64,000 nt of DNA from Billgrantia sulfidoxydans (GTDB taxonomy: Bacteria > Pseudomonadota > Gammaproteobacteria > Pseudomonadales > Halomonadaceae). A program made the translations under genes and the position numbers. Position 1 is the first letter of the stretch, and every line of letters starts with the position of its first letter. The DNA lies in assembly GCF_017868775.1 (NCBI RefSeq), contig NZ_CP053381.1, positions 1,736,001 to 1,800,000 on the forward strand, given 5' to 3'. The notes beneath the pieces were generated by a model, which was not told where the DNA came from, did no database searches, and saw only the letters and a program-made list of their open reading frames with translations. This document shows, piece by piece, positions 9,195-18,475 of the stretch.

Positions 9195-10442
9195 TTAATT
9201 CTGACGCGGTGCGTGTTTAACCAGTGCTATCACTCGAGGATGATAGTGAACAAAGAATGTGAGGATGGCGGTAACGAAAAGCACGATCGCAAGCCCCCAG
9301 TAGGTGCCGAGCGCGCTGCCAGCGAACAGCAATCCGGCGCCCGCAGACCCCACGGCTTGCCCAAGGCTGGCCAAGGCGGTCTGCTTGCCCAGCGCCGCAC
9401 CCTGTGCCGGCCCGCTGGCCAGGGAGACCTGATAGGCCAGTAGCGGAACCAGCAGCCCTGATCCCGCGCCAAGTAGCCCGACCACGACGAATGCCCCCCA
9501 GAAGTTCGAAGCATACGGGAGGCCAAGAATGCCTACGGCCATCAACAGGAAGGACCCGCCGATCAGATGGCTGGGAGAGAGGCGTTTCGGTGGGTATGCC
9601 GACCACAGAAGTTGCGCCGCCAGCATCACCAGGCTGCACTCCGTGAACAGCAACCCGACCCTGAAGGGGTCGAGACCAATAGACTGCCTCGCCTGCAGGC
9701 TGAGCCCCACCTCAAAGGCCCCCAGGCCGAGCATCGCCAGCAGCGTCAGCGTCAGGAAGCCACCGATTGCTCGAGTCGAGTCCGGCTCGGAGGCATGCGT
9801 GTCGGAAGGCGAGCGGTGAGCCGGCTGTTCGCGGACGTGATGGTAGATCAACAGCCACACTGCACCAGCAAATCCCGCCGTGACCACGAAGGGCCATGCC
9901 ACTGGCCCGCCGAGGACCATGTCGGATTGAGGCATCACCATGGGAATGCTGGCGAGCCAGCCGCTAAGCATGGGGCCGGACAAGAAGCCCAAGGTGGCGG
10001 CGGCACTGAGCCAGGCAAAACGCCGTGCACGGCGCGTTGGGTCGTCACACTCGGCCGCCTGCGCCAACGCCACCGGGATCACCGCCGCCGCAAAGGCGCC
10101 GGCAAGGGCCCGTACCCCATAGGCGAGTGGCAGGTTTCGAGTCAGGCTGAAGCCCAGCATGGCCAGTGCAAACCCTGCCAGCCCCCATAGCAGGACGGGC
10201 CGACGGCCCAGGCGGTCGGAGAGACTTCCCCATAGTGGGGCAAAGCCGAACAAGGCCAGCGTATACACCCCCGTCAGCAGCCCGGTGTGCAGCGATACGT
10301 CCCCGGGGGTAGTCACTGCCAGCACCCGGTCGAGGAACAGCGGCAGAATCGGCAGCACCGTACCGTAGCCGAGGAAGACGACTAAGGTGGCGGCGAGCAG
10401 AGCCGTGAAGCCGGCTCCTGATTTGCTGAGGACCCCCGCCAT
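9195..10442 (-). CDS. Major facilitator superfamily drug/solute transporter
   Basis: The 415-residue inner-membrane protein has about 12 helices and the MFS loop 2-3 signature 'GSLSDRLGRRPVLLWGL'. Its first helix contains 'FLGYGTVLPILPLFLDRVL', as in drug:proton antiporters of the DHA1 type. The start overlaps the stop of the fabI-like gene by one base (TGATG), so the two are coupled. Being paired with an enoyl reductase, it may export a fatty-acid-synthesis inhibitor or a related compound (inference); the substrate is unknown. Confidence 0.85.
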   Translation of the reverse strand: MAGVLSKSGAGFTALLAATLVVFLGYGTVLPILPLFLDRVLAVTTPGDVSLHTGLLTGVYTLALFGFAPLWGSLSDRLGRRPVLLWGLAGFALAMLGFSLTRNLPLAYGVRALAGAFAAAVIPVALAQAAECDDPTRRARRFAWLSAAATLGFLSGPMLSGWLASIPMVMPQSDMVLGGPVAWPFVVTAGFAGAVWLLIYHHVREQPAHRSPSDTHASEPDSTRAIGGFLTLTLLAMLGLGAFEVGLSLQARQSIGLDPFRVGLLFTECSLVMLAAQLLWSAYPPKRLSPSHLIGGSFLLMAVGILGLPYASNFWGAFVVVGLLGAGSGLLVPLLAYQVSLASGPAQGAALGKQTALASLGQAVGSAGAGLLFAGSALGTYWGLAIVLFVTAILTFFVHYHPRVIALVKHAPRQN

Positions 10443-11224
10443 CAGTGAAAGACCATGCCGGCGATATGAAAGCCGGCATCGACGTGGAGCACCTCGCCGG
10501 TAATGCCGGTGGCATAGTCGCTGGCCAGCACCAGCGCGGTGCGACCCACCTCATCGGCGTCCACGGTGCGGCGCAGCGGTGCCCGCTTGACGGTCTCGTT
10601 GAGTAGCTCGTCGAAATGCTCGATGCCGGAGGCAGCCCGGGTTGCCACCGCTCCTGCAGAGATGGCGTTGACGCGGATGTTGCGAGGGCCAAGCTCATGG
10701 GCCAGGTAGCGTACCGAGGCCTCCAGTGCGGCCTTGACGGGGCCCATGACGTTGTAGTGGTCGACGACCTTCTCGGCGCCGAAGTAGCTCAGCGTCATGA
10801 GACTGCCGCCCCGGTCCATCAACGGCTCGGCCAATTGGGCCATGCGAATCAGCGAGTGGCAGGAAATGGCCATCGATTCGGAGAAGCCCTCGGCCGAGCA
10901 GTCCGTGAGTCGCCCGTGCAGATCCTCCTTGCGGGCCCAGGCGATGGCATGCAGGAAGAAATCCAGTCGCCCCCAGCGCTGACGGATCTCCTCGAACACT
11001 GCCTCCAGCTGCCCCGGCACCGTCACGTCACAGGGGAGAAACAGTCCGGCGTCCACTTTCCGGGCCAGCGGCTCGACATGGGGACGTGCCTTGTCGTTGA
11101 GATAGGTGATCGCCAGTTCCGCACCGGCATTACGGAAGTGCCGGGCAGCTGACCAGGCTAGACTGTCTTCGTTGGCGATGCCCACCACCAGGCCCTTGCG
11201 GTCTTTCAAGTCGAGGTGTTCCAT
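10442..11224 (-). CDS. fabI: Enoyl-[acyl-carrier-protein] reductase, FabI type
   Basis: This SDR-fold NAD(P)H-dependent enoyl reductase (260 residues) would do the last step of each fatty acid elongation cycle. It shows the FabI-type nucleotide motif 'GLVVGIANEDSLAWSAA', the HAIAWA strand, and the catalytic Tyr-x6-Lys in 'YNVMGPVK'. The tail 'VLHVDAGFHIAGM' is typical. It sits in a cargo-like cluster with PHA and acetate genes, so it is probably an extra copy. Extra FabI isozymes can give tolerance to enoyl-reductase inhibitors (known for the family; not shown here). Confidence 0.88.
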   Translation of the reverse strand: MEHLDLKDRKGLVVGIANEDSLAWSAARHFRNAGAELAITYLNDKARPHVEPLARKVDAGLFLPCDVTVPGQLEAVFEEIRQRWGRLDFFLHAIAWARKEDLHGRLTDCSAEGFSESMAISCHSLIRMAQLAEPLMDRGGSLMTLSYFGAEKVVDHYNVMGPVKAALEASVRYLAHELGPRNIRVNAISAGAVATRAASGIEHFDELLNETVKRAPLRRTVDADEVGRTALVLASDYATGITGEVLHVDAGFHIAGMVFH

Positions 11225-11266
11225 GCTCGTCCTCCATTACGTTAGGTTTCCCATGCCCAAGGTCTT

Positions 11267-12442
11267 CTAGCGCGCTGCGAGTGTCCCCGAGCTGACGTGG
11301 CGCTGGCACAGGCAGCGCAGGCAGGTACAGGTGGTGTCGCAGCAGTCGGGATCGTGCTGAGGGATGCGCGCCTGACGCCTCGCGAACGGGTACAGGATCC
11401 GACCCAGCAGGCTTGGGTGGTAAAGCTTGGCGAGCATTGGGCGCGCATCGCGCCTGGCCATTCGGCGAAACATGGCCCGCCGCCCGCGGTCTCCGGCCTT
11501 GGTGTACAGCAGCCGGTTGCTGATGCCCTGGCGGATCGCCGGCAGCAGCGAGCGCTGCCATAGCGATTCGTAATCGCGACCCTCCAGCAGGCTGTGCGCG
11601 GCCAAAACGCCCGAGCGCAGGGCGTAACGCATGCCAAAGCCCGCCAGCGCATCCTGAAAGCCCGCCTGCTCGCCCACCAGCAGACGCCCCTCGTGCTCGC
11701 CCCGGCAGGGCGGTCCATAGTTACCGACGCCACCGAAGGGACGCGCCTTGCGCATGTCCAGCCCGGCCTGCTCGGTAAAGAATGCGATCGTGCGTGTCAG
11801 GCACTTGTTATTGCGCGTGAACTCCCTGAACAGACAGGTGGCGACGGTACCCTGTCCGCCCTGCACCAGCAGGTAGGCATAGCCGCCTGGCGCCAGGTGG
11901 TCGCTGAAGCAGGCCCACTGGCCGTCCGGCATGGCGGTCTCGAACAGGTAGCCCACCGCCATGACGTTGGCGAACATTGGTCCCTTGGCCTCTACGGTGG
12001 AGCCGTGTGTGTTCTTGACGGGGGACGACAGCCTCACCTCCACACCACAGGCCTTGGCCTGCTCAAGCAGGGCGTGATCCAGGGTGCCCGTTTCCGATCC
12101 CCGGCGGACCAGGTAGTACAGGGGCTGGTTAGAGCGAATTTCGTGGCGGCCGCCCCAGCCGTCGAAGGCCGTCACTTGCGAGATGGCGTGATGCTCGAAG
12201 CTGGACCGGATCCCTGTGCTTGCGAGCTCATCGAGCACATCGATGTCGTCACTCCAGTTCTCCAGCCCTTGGAAATCGCCATGGAAGCGGGCACCAACAC
12301 GACGGCGACGCTCGTGCACGATCACGTGCTTTCCCGCGCGCGCCAGGACGATGGCGCAGGCCAACCCGGCGGGGCCGGCGCCGATTACGGTCACGGTATC
12401 GCCCCGCGCGGGGCCAGCGCAGACGGCCGAGTTCTGGGTCAT
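11267..12442 (-). CDS. FAD-dependent oxidoreductase (geranylgeranyl-reductase-like)
   Basis: This is a flavoprotein of about 391 residues. The N-terminal Rossmann motif 'VTVIGAGPAGLACAIVLARAG' binds FAD and the second FAD motif is 'LLVGEQAGFQDALAGFGMRYAL'. This layout is shared by geranylgeranyl reductase and p-hydroxybenzoate-hydroxylase-like enzymes. The C-terminus is unusual: a Cys-rich tail (DPDCCDTTCTCLRCLC) that could hold a metal or an Fe-S cluster. The ATG at 12442 is preferred to a GTG at 12469. It lies between fabI and a YHS gene; the substrate is unknown. Confidence 0.75.
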   Translation of the reverse strand: MTQNSAVCAGPARGDTVTVIGAGPAGLACAIVLARAGKHVIVHERRRRVGARFHGDFQGLENWSDDIDVLDELASTGIRSSFEHHAISQVTAFDGWGGRHEIRSNQPLYYLVRRGSETGTLDHALLEQAKACGVEVRLSSPVKNTHGSTVEAKGPMFANVMAVGYLFETAMPDGQWACFSDHLAPGGYAYLLVQGGQGTVATCLFREFTRNNKCLTRTIAFFTEQAGLDMRKARPFGGVGNYGPPCRGEHEGRLLVGEQAGFQDALAGFGMRYALRSGVLAAHSLLEGRDYESLWQRSLLPAIRQGISNRLLYTKAGDRGRRAMFRRMARRDARPMLAKLYHPSLLGRILYPFARRQARIPQHDPDCCDTTCTCLRCLCQRHVSSGTLAAR

Positions 12443-12472
12443 GGATGAAGGGCCTCTACGTTCACCCACGGC

Positions 12473-12664
12473 TCAGTCATTCAGCTGGTGGTGCGCACCA
12501 ACGTACCGTTCGGGATCCGTCTCGAACTGTTCGCGGCACGTCTCTGAGCAGAAGTAATAGCGCTGCCCCCGGTATTCACTCCCCGTGGCGGCGGTCTTGA
12601 AGCTGATCGTCATGCCACATACCGGATCCAGGAAAGACTTCCGTTCCACTCGTTCGCGTTTCAT
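12473..12664 (-). CDS. YHS-domain protein
   Basis: The 63-residue protein consists of one YHS domain, with 'DPVCGMTISF' at about 13-22 and 'YYFCSETCREQFETDPERY' at about 36-54. The three cysteines form the metal-binding set of the family, which occurs in copper- and heavy-metal-handling proteins. It lies 31 bases upstream of the FAD oxidoreductase gene in the same direction. A role as metal chaperone or sensor is likely but unproven. Confidence 0.8.
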   Translation of the reverse strand: MKRERVERKSFLDPVCGMTISFKTAATGSEYRGQRYYFCSETCREQFETDPERYVGAHHQLND

Positions 12665-12779
12665 CGCTGTTTCCCCTTTTCATTATTCAGGACGGCGCAT
12701 GCGGGTTGCGCCCCCAGCTGAATACGCAGCCGCCCATCCAGCTCCAGGATGTGGCCATTGAAAAGTCGTCCCCGCTTGG

Positions 12780-13811
12780 TCACTCGGCGGTCAATAGCAT
12801 CTTGATGGCCTGCTCCTTCGCCGCCTGGGAAAACACGTCGTAGGCCTTCTCGATGTCGTAGAGCTTGAAGCGGTGGGTCACCAAGCCCGCGGGCTCGACG
12901 CCACCGGCCTCGACGATGCGCATTAGCACCGGGGTCGTGTCGGTGTTCACCAAGCCGGTACGCACCGTGACATTCTTGATCCAGAGGTCCTGCAGGCGGA
13001 ACTCGACGCTCTTGCCGTGCACGCCGATGTTGGCGATATGCCCCCCCGGGCGCACGATGCGCTGGCAGATATCGAAGGTCTCGGGGATCCCCACTGCTTC
13101 CATGGCGACGTCTACGCCTTCGCCACCGGTTAGCTCGTCGATAGCGTCGAGCGGATCTCGTGCGATGGTGTCGGAGGCGCCGAGCTGCTTGGCCATGGCC
13201 AGGCGGTTCTCGTCGGGGTCGATCATGATAATCCGGGCGGGAGAATAGAAGCGCGAGGTCATCAGGGCCGCCAGGCCGATGGGCCCCGCGCCGACAATGG
13301 CCACCGTGTCGCCGAGCCCTACCTCGCCGTTCAAGGCGCCGATCTCATGGCCGGTAGGCAGAATGTCGCTAAGCATCACCGCCGCGGCGCGGTCCATGTC
13401 CTTCGGCAATCGGTGCAGGCTGTTGTCCGCGTGCGGTATACGCACGTACTCGGCCTGGGTGCCGTCGATCAGGTGACCGAGAATCCAGCCGCCGTCGCGG
13501 CAGTGGGCATAGAGACCGCGCTTGCAATAGTCGCAGCGGCCGCAGGAGGTGATGCAGGAAATCAGCACCTCGTCGCCGATCTGGATGTTGCTCACGCCGT
13601 CGCCGATTTCCTCGACGACGCCGACACCCTCGTGGCCGAGGATACGACCATCCTCCACGGCGGGTACGTCGCCCTTGAGGATGTGCAAGTCGGTGCCGCA
13701 GATGGTGGTATGAGTAATGCGTACCACCGCGTCCGTCGGCTTGGTGATGCTCGGGCGCGGCTTTTCCTCCCAGCGACGCTGGCCAGGACCATGATAGACG
13801 AGTGCTTTCAT
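12780..13811 (-). CDS. Zinc-dependent alcohol dehydrogenase
   Basis: This is a medium-chain dehydrogenase (343 residues). The catalytic-zinc motif is 'GHEGVGVVEEIGDGV', the structural zinc knot is 'CGRCDYCKRGLYAHC', and the NAD(P)-binding turn is 'VAIVGAGPIGLAALM'. It is close to the threonine-dehydrogenase/glutathione-independent subgroup. Its position next to phaC, pta and ackA genes suggests redox balancing in a fermentative or storage pathway (inference). A clear AGGAGGTAA precedes the ATG. Confidence 0.87.
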   Translation of the reverse strand: MKALVYHGPGQRRWEEKPRPSITKPTDAVVRITHTTICGTDLHILKGDVPAVEDGRILGHEGVGVVEEIGDGVSNIQIGDEVLISCITSCGRCDYCKRGLYAHCRDGGWILGHLIDGTQAEYVRIPHADNSLHRLPKDMDRAAAVMLSDILPTGHEIGALNGEVGLGDTVAIVGAGPIGLAALMTSRFYSPARIIMIDPDENRLAMAKQLGASDTIARDPLDAIDELTGGEGVDVAMEAVGIPETFDICQRIVRPGGHIANIGVHGKSVEFRLQDLWIKNVTVRTGLVNTDTTPVLMRIVEAGGVEPAGLVTHRFKLYDIEKAYDVFSQAAKEQAIKMLLTAE

Positions 13812-13921
13812 GATGTTACCTCCTTAAGTGTCACAGATCGGCAGCTCATGGCGAGCTACGTATATGGCTCAATTTGCGGTTACAGTTGCACCGCTTCATC
13901 TACCAGGCCCGCAGGACGGGC

Positions 13922-15679
13922 TCATTTCTCCAGTACATAACGTCCTGGCGCTTCGTCCAGCGCCGGATAGCCTCTGGTCACCCCCGGCTCCCGGGCGTGC
14001 ACGCGCTGGGTGCTGTGATCGGCCAGCCAGCCCTGCCAGCAGGGCCACCAGGAGCCGTCATGATGCGCGGCAGTGACCTGCCAGCCGTCCGGATCCATGA
14101 AGGGGTCGTCGCGGCGGATGGTCGAGATCTGGTGATAGCGGCGGGAATCGCCGGGCGGGTTGACGATGCCCGCATTGTGCCCGCCGCTGGAGAGCACGAA
14201 GGTGACGTCCGCCGGCGTCAGCCACTGGACCTTGTAGACGGAGCGCCAGGGGGCGACATGATCCTTGAGCGTGCTGACGGCAAACACGGGGATCTCGATG
14301 TCGGTCAGCGATACGGGCCGTTCGTCCACCCGGTAGCGCCCACCGGCGAGGTCGTTGTCGAGGAACAGCCACCGGAGGTACTCGCTGTGCATGCGTGCCG
14401 GCATGCGGGTGCCGTCGGCGTTCCAGGCCATCAGGTCGAACATGGGCGGACGCTCGCCAGCCAGATAACTGCGCACCATCCTCGACCAGATCAGGTCCTG
14501 GGAACGCAGCAACTGGAAGGCGCCCGCCATCTGGCGCGTATCCAGATAGCCCCTGACCGCCATGAGGTCCTCGATGAAGCGTACCTGGTCCTCGTCGATG
14601 AACAGCATCAGCTCGCCGGCCTCGCTGAAGTCGGTCTGCGCGGCGAGCAGCGTCAGGCTGGCCAGGCGAGTGTCACCGTCCCGCCCCATGGCGGCCGCGG
14701 CGATCGACAGCAGCGTCCCGCCCAGGCAATAGCCCACGCCGTGGACACGCTGCTGCGGGCAAATGGCCGTGACCGCGTCGAGGGCCGCCATGACCCCCAG
14801 CCGGCGGTAGTCGGCCATGCCCAGTTCCCGGTCCTCGCTGCCCGGGTTCTTCCAGGACACGACGAACACCGTATGGCCCTGTGCCACCAGGTAGCGGATC
14901 AGGGAGTTCTCCGGGGAGAGGTCGAGGATGTAGTACTTCATGATCCAGGCCGGCACGATCAGCAGCGGCTCGGCATGGACCTCCTGGGTGACAGGTGCAT
15001 ACTGGATCAGCTCGATGAGCCGGTTGCGGAAGACCACCTTGCCCGGCGTCACTGCCACGTCCCGGCCGACCCGATACGCTTCGACCCCCACCGGCCCCTC
15101 GCCGTCCTGCCGTCGCTGCCAGTCCTCCAGCAGATTGGAGACACCACGGGCCAGGTTGGCGCCACCCTCGCGCCGCGTCTGCTCCTGCAGTTCGGGATTG
15201 GTGGCGAGGAAGTTCGATGGCGACCAGATGTCGAGCATCTGCCGCGCACCGAAATTCACCATCGCCTGATGATGGCGCGAGACGCCCGGTACGCCGGTGG
15301 TGGCCGCATGCCACCACTGCTGCTGCAGCAGGAAACCCTGGTAGAGCGCGTTGAAGGGCCAGCGCTGCCAGGCGTCGCCGCGAAAGCGCTTGTCCTGGGG
15401 CAGCGGCTCGATGCAGGGCTCGCACGGCGCCCGGCCGGCGCGCTCGCAGTAACTGCCGAAGCGCTGCCACTTACGCAGGGCCTTGCCGAGAAGCTCGGCC
15501 TGCTTGTCCGGCGACAGGAGCAGGTGTTGCGCCCAGTCCCACCAGGCCTGCTGGACGGCGGTCGGCGACAGCCCACCCGTGAACAGACTCTGCATGGCGT
15601 GCAGGCGCTGGTCGGTCGTCGTCGCCGGTGGGCTCGCTGTCGTCCCATCGATGGTGGTGGTTCGGGTCGTGGTGTCCAT
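13922..15679 (-). CDS. phaC: Poly(3-hydroxyalkanoate) polymerase
   Basis: This PHA synthase (585 residues) polymerises hydroxyacyl-CoA at the granule surface. The lipase-like box is 'GVGYCLGGT', with the nucleophilic Cys. The catalytic Asp is in 'LKDHVAPW' and the His in 'SSGGHNAGIVNPPG'. The N-terminal half is of the long class I type. The start overlaps the stop of the phosphate acyltransferase gene by one base (TGATG). The same gene set (acyltransferase, acetate kinase, DUF3141, phaC) recurs on proteobacterial stress islands, so it may be a mobile PHA module rather than the main phaCAB locus (inference). Confidence 0.88.
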   Translation of the reverse strand: MDTTTRTTTIDGTTASPPATTTDQRLHAMQSLFTGGLSPTAVQQAWWDWAQHLLLSPDKQAELLGKALRKWQRFGSYCERAGRAPCEPCIEPLPQDKRFRGDAWQRWPFNALYQGFLLQQQWWHAATTGVPGVSRHHQAMVNFGARQMLDIWSPSNFLATNPELQEQTRREGGANLARGVSNLLEDWQRRQDGEGPVGVEAYRVGRDVAVTPGKVVFRNRLIELIQYAPVTQEVHAEPLLIVPAWIMKYYILDLSPENSLIRYLVAQGHTVFVVSWKNPGSEDRELGMADYRRLGVMAALDAVTAICPQQRVHGVGYCLGGTLLSIAAAAMGRDGDTRLASLTLLAAQTDFSEAGELMLFIDEDQVRFIEDLMAVRGYLDTRQMAGAFQLLRSQDLIWSRMVRSYLAGERPPMFDLMAWNADGTRMPARMHSEYLRWLFLDNDLAGGRYRVDERPVSLTDIEIPVFAVSTLKDHVAPWRSVYKVQWLTPADVTFVLSSGGHNAGIVNPPGDSRRYHQISTIRRDDPFMDPDGWQVTAAHHDGSWWPCWQGWLADHSTQRVHAREPGVTRGYPALDEAPGRYVLEK

Positions 15680-16698
15680 CAGCGCACCTCCGTGGGGCAG
15701 CAGGCTGACTCGGGTTGCGGGGAACAGCAGAAGGTGGTTTCCGCTTCGTCAGGGGAGGGCACGGGCAGACGGATCCCCGCGCAGTACATCAGCGCCGCCA
15801 CGGCCAGTCCGGCCAGGCGCGCCTCGGGCGGGTCGGCCCGGGAACTCAGTACCGCCGGCACCGTCAGCCCCATGACCACCCCGGCCGCCGTGGCGCCGGC
15901 ATGGTACTCGAGGTTCTTGGCCAACACGTTGCCTGACACCAGATCCGGCATGAGCAGGATGTCGGCCTTCCCCGCCACCGGGGAGTCGATGCCCTTTTCG
16001 CGCGCGGCCCGTTCCGAGATGGCGTTGTCGAAGGCCAGTGGCCCGTCGACCTCGGCGCCGGCAATCTGGCCGCGGCGGGCCATCAGGGTCAGGCAGGCCG
16101 CATCCAGGGTAGAGACGATGGCCGGATTGACCGTTTCCACGGCGGAAATGACCGCGGCGCGTGGCCGTTCGAGCCCGATCATGTGCATCAGCTCGATGGC
16201 GTTCTGGAGAATCTGCGCCTTGGCGTCGAGGTCGGGGGCGATGTTCACGGCCGCATCGGTCACAGCCAGCAGGCGTGGGCAGTCGGGCACGTCCACCAGA
16301 AAAATGTGGCTGACGCGACGTCCGGGCTGTCGTAGGCCATTGCCCAGTAAGGCATGCATGAAAGTATCGGTGTGGAGGTGGCCCTTCATCAGCGCCTCCG
16401 CGCGTCCGGCCTGCACGAGTTCCACCCCGATGCGGGCGGCCTCCACATCCGATTCGGCCTCGATCATCGCTTGTGGATCGAGGTCCCACCCGATCGCCGC
16501 GGCGGCCTCGACGACCTTGGCGGGGCGGCCGATGAGCACCGGCTCGGCGATGCGTCGCCTCGCCGCCTCGCGAAGCGTCTCCAGCACCGCGGCCTGGGCC
16601 GCGTTGACCACGGCGACGCGGATCGGGTCACCGCCACCGGCCCGCTGAATCAGGTCATCGAGCGTCTCAAGGGCCACTGGCGTTGCCGTCTGTGTCAT
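15679..16698 (-). CDS. Phosphate acetyl/butyryltransferase
   Basis: This Pta/Ptb-type enzyme (about 339 residues) swaps CoA and phosphate on short acyl groups. Family features include 'AEALMKGHLHTDTFMHALL', 'VTDAAVNIAPDLDAKAQIL' and 'LMPDLVSGNVLAKNLEY'. The start at 16698 is set by a perfect AGGAGGTG seven bases upstream; the longer frame to 16752 lacks such support. It overlaps ackA by four bases (ATGA). With acetate kinase it would convert acyl-CoA to acyl-phosphate and then acid, forming ATP. The C-terminus carries an odd Cys-rich tail (FCCSPQPESACCPTEVR). Confidence 0.87.
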   Translation of the reverse strand: MTQTATPVALETLDDLIQRAGGGDPIRVAVVNAAQAAVLETLREAARRRIAEPVLIGRPAKVVEAAAAIGWDLDPQAMIEAESDVEAARIGVELVQAGRAEALMKGHLHTDTFMHALLGNGLRQPGRRVSHIFLVDVPDCPRLLAVTDAAVNIAPDLDAKAQILQNAIELMHMIGLERPRAAVISAVETVNPAIVSTLDAACLTLMARRGQIAGAEVDGPLAFDNAISERAAREKGIDSPVAGKADILLMPDLVSGNVLAKNLEYHAGATAAGVVMGLTVPAVLSSRADPPEARLAGLAVAALMYCAGIRLPVPSPDEAETTFCCSPQPESACCPTEVR

Positions 16699-17897
16699 GT
16701 CACCTCCTGGGTGTTGGTTAATGTGTGCTGCACGTGCCGGGCGATCATCCACTCTTCATCGGTCGCCACGGCCTCAACCCGGACCGGGCCCTCGGCGGCG
16801 GAAATCACCGGCCCGGGCGTGCGGTTGCGTCCTTCCTCCAGTGTGACGCCGAGATACCCCATTCCCGCGCAGATCTGTGCCCGGATCGCCGGTGAGTTCG
16901 CCCCGATGCCGCCGGTGAAGATCAGTCGGTCCAGCCCGCCGAGCGCGGCGCTCAGGGCACCGATGAAGTGGCGGGCACGATGGCAGAAGAAATCGACGGC
17001 CTGCGCAGCCTCCGGCGTATCCTCGCGGTGCGTCAGGAGTTCCCGCATGTCGGCACTCACCCCCGAAAGCCCCAGCAACCCCGAGCGTCGATAGAGCAGG
17101 GCTTCCAACGCCGCGACGTCGAGTCCGTCGTGACTCGCCAGGTAGAGCAGGATACCGGGGTCCAGATCCCCGCTGCGGGTGCCCATGGGCATGCCGCCCA
17201 AGGCACTGAAGCCCATCGTCGTCTCGATGCTGCACCCGTCCCGGATTGCCGCCAGGGAGGCGCCGTTGCCCAGGTGCGCCACGATCAGGCGCTCACGTAA
17301 CGCCTCCGGGCCATGGCGCCGCCTCAGGTCGTCGACGATGAACTCGTAGGAGAGCCCGTGAAAGCCGTAGCGGCGTACACCCCCGGCCTCGTATTCCCGT
17401 GGCAACCCGGTATGCCGGGCAACCGCGGGCAGGCCGTGGTGGAACGCCGTGTCGAAGCAGGCGAGTTGGGGCACGTCGGGGAATTGCGTGCGCATGGCGC
17501 TGATCCCGGCCAGGTTGTGTGGCAGGTGCAGCGGAGCCAGTGGCACCAGAGCGTGAAGTCGGTCCAGCAGGGAGGCATCGATCCGTTGAGGGCAGTCGCA
17601 ATCGGGGCCACCATGGACCACCCGGTGCCCGATGCCGACGAGGTCCAGTCGGCTTGTCTGCTGTTGAAGAAGGGTTTCGACCTTCTCGATGGCGGTGGCA
17701 TGATCAGCCATTCGCGCGGGGTGGTCGTCAACCGTTCCCTGTGCACTCGACATCTGGAGCCGGCCTTGTGACGTGCCGATCCCACTGGCCGCTCCCCATA
17801 CCAGCCGTGCGAGCCCTTCCGTCACACCGAACACGGCGAACTTCAGGCTGGATGACCCGCAGTTGACCACCAGAATGGCCGATCGACGGTTTGGCAT
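16695..17897 (-). CDS. ackA: Acetate kinase
   Basis: The 400-residue cytoplasmic kinase makes acetate and ATP from acetyl-phosphate, or the reverse. The N-terminus 'ILVVNCGSSSLKFAVF' is the family signature; 'GFHGLSYEFI', 'HLGNGASLAAI' and 'TGGIGANSPAIRAQI' are also present. It is translationally coupled (ATGA) to the phosphate acyltransferase. Together they could feed or drain acyl-CoA for the neighbouring PHA polymerase. Confidence 0.92.
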   Translation of the reverse strand: MPNRRSAILVVNCGSSSLKFAVFGVTEGLARLVWGAASGIGTSQGRLQMSSAQGTVDDHPARMADHATAIEKVETLLQQQTSRLDLVGIGHRVVHGGPDCDCPQRIDASLLDRLHALVPLAPLHLPHNLAGISAMRTQFPDVPQLACFDTAFHHGLPAVARHTGLPREYEAGGVRRYGFHGLSYEFIVDDLRRRHGPEALRERLIVAHLGNGASLAAIRDGCSIETTMGFSALGGMPMGTRSGDLDPGILLYLASHDGLDVAALEALLYRRSGLLGLSGVSADMRELLTHREDTPEAAQAVDFFCHRARHFIGALSAALGGLDRLIFTGGIGANSPAIRAQICAGMGYLGVTLEEGRNRTPGPVISAAEGPVRVEAVATDEEWMIARHVQHTLTNTQEVT

Positions 17898-17950
17898 AGT
17901 CGAGTTTTCCTTACTCCGGGGGCGAAAGATGGTCCCTGTTCAGCGCCCGA

Positions 17951-18409
17951 CTACAGGTCTCGGGCTCGGTTGATCTGTTGGGACAGACGCATTGCCTCGT
18001 GTTCCTCAAGCTTCAAGAGCTCGCGAACGAGGTCCCGAGCCTCGGGGATGTCGGCGCGTCCTTCCAGGTAGCGGTATAGCGCGATGACCTGATCGTGCAG
18101 CGAGAAGACTTCCCGGCTGATGTCTTCGAAGCCCATCTCGGCATAGGGCAAATTGCACGCCTGATGGGGTTTGATGGGCGCATGCGACAGATAGTCGTAA
18201 ACCCAGGTGTTTAGGGCCTTGGGGTCGGCCTGCTTCTCGAAGCTGGCCACGGTATGCTCCAGGACCGCTTCGTGATCGGCGAGATACTCCAGAAGCGATT
18301 TGGCCCGTGCCTCCTCCTGCTGGGTGGCACAGTGCCTGAAGCATTCGGCCAACTGGGCATGCAGCTGGCGAGTCCAGTCGATCAGGTCATGAAAGGTCTC
18401 GATCTTCAT
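17951..18409 (-). CDS. His-rich helical protein, paralogue of the 4384-4842 gene
   Basis: This is a 152-residue helical protein with the same conserved segments as the + strand copy at 4384 ('DLIDWTRQLH', 'ADPKALNTWVYDYL', 'LHDQV', 'EEHEAMRL') and the same four His positions. It lies between acetate kinase and the DUF3141 gene and is transcribed with them. Two copies about 13 kb apart suggest that both halves of the island were built from related modules. A metal-binding bundle is inferred only from the conserved His/Glu pattern. Confidence 0.72.
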   Translation of the reverse strand: MKIETFHDLIDWTRQLHAQLAECFRHCATQQEEARAKSLLEYLADHEAVLEHTVASFEKQADPKALNTWVYDYLSHAPIKPHQACNLPYAEMGFEDISREVFSLHDQVIALYRYLEGRADIPEARDLVRELLKLEEHEAMRLSQQINRARDL

Positions 18410-18475
18410 TTATTGCTCTCCATTACTGGGTTGCTCTATAGGTATTGGCTGTAAACCGGGTTGGCTTCGACTGGG

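Noticed and set aside
13874..16648. A 924-codon open frame on the + strand opposite phaC and the phosphate acyltransferase
   Set aside because: It is an antisense frame of high-GC genes; its product is low-complexity and resembles nothing, while the minus-strand genes have clear family motifs.
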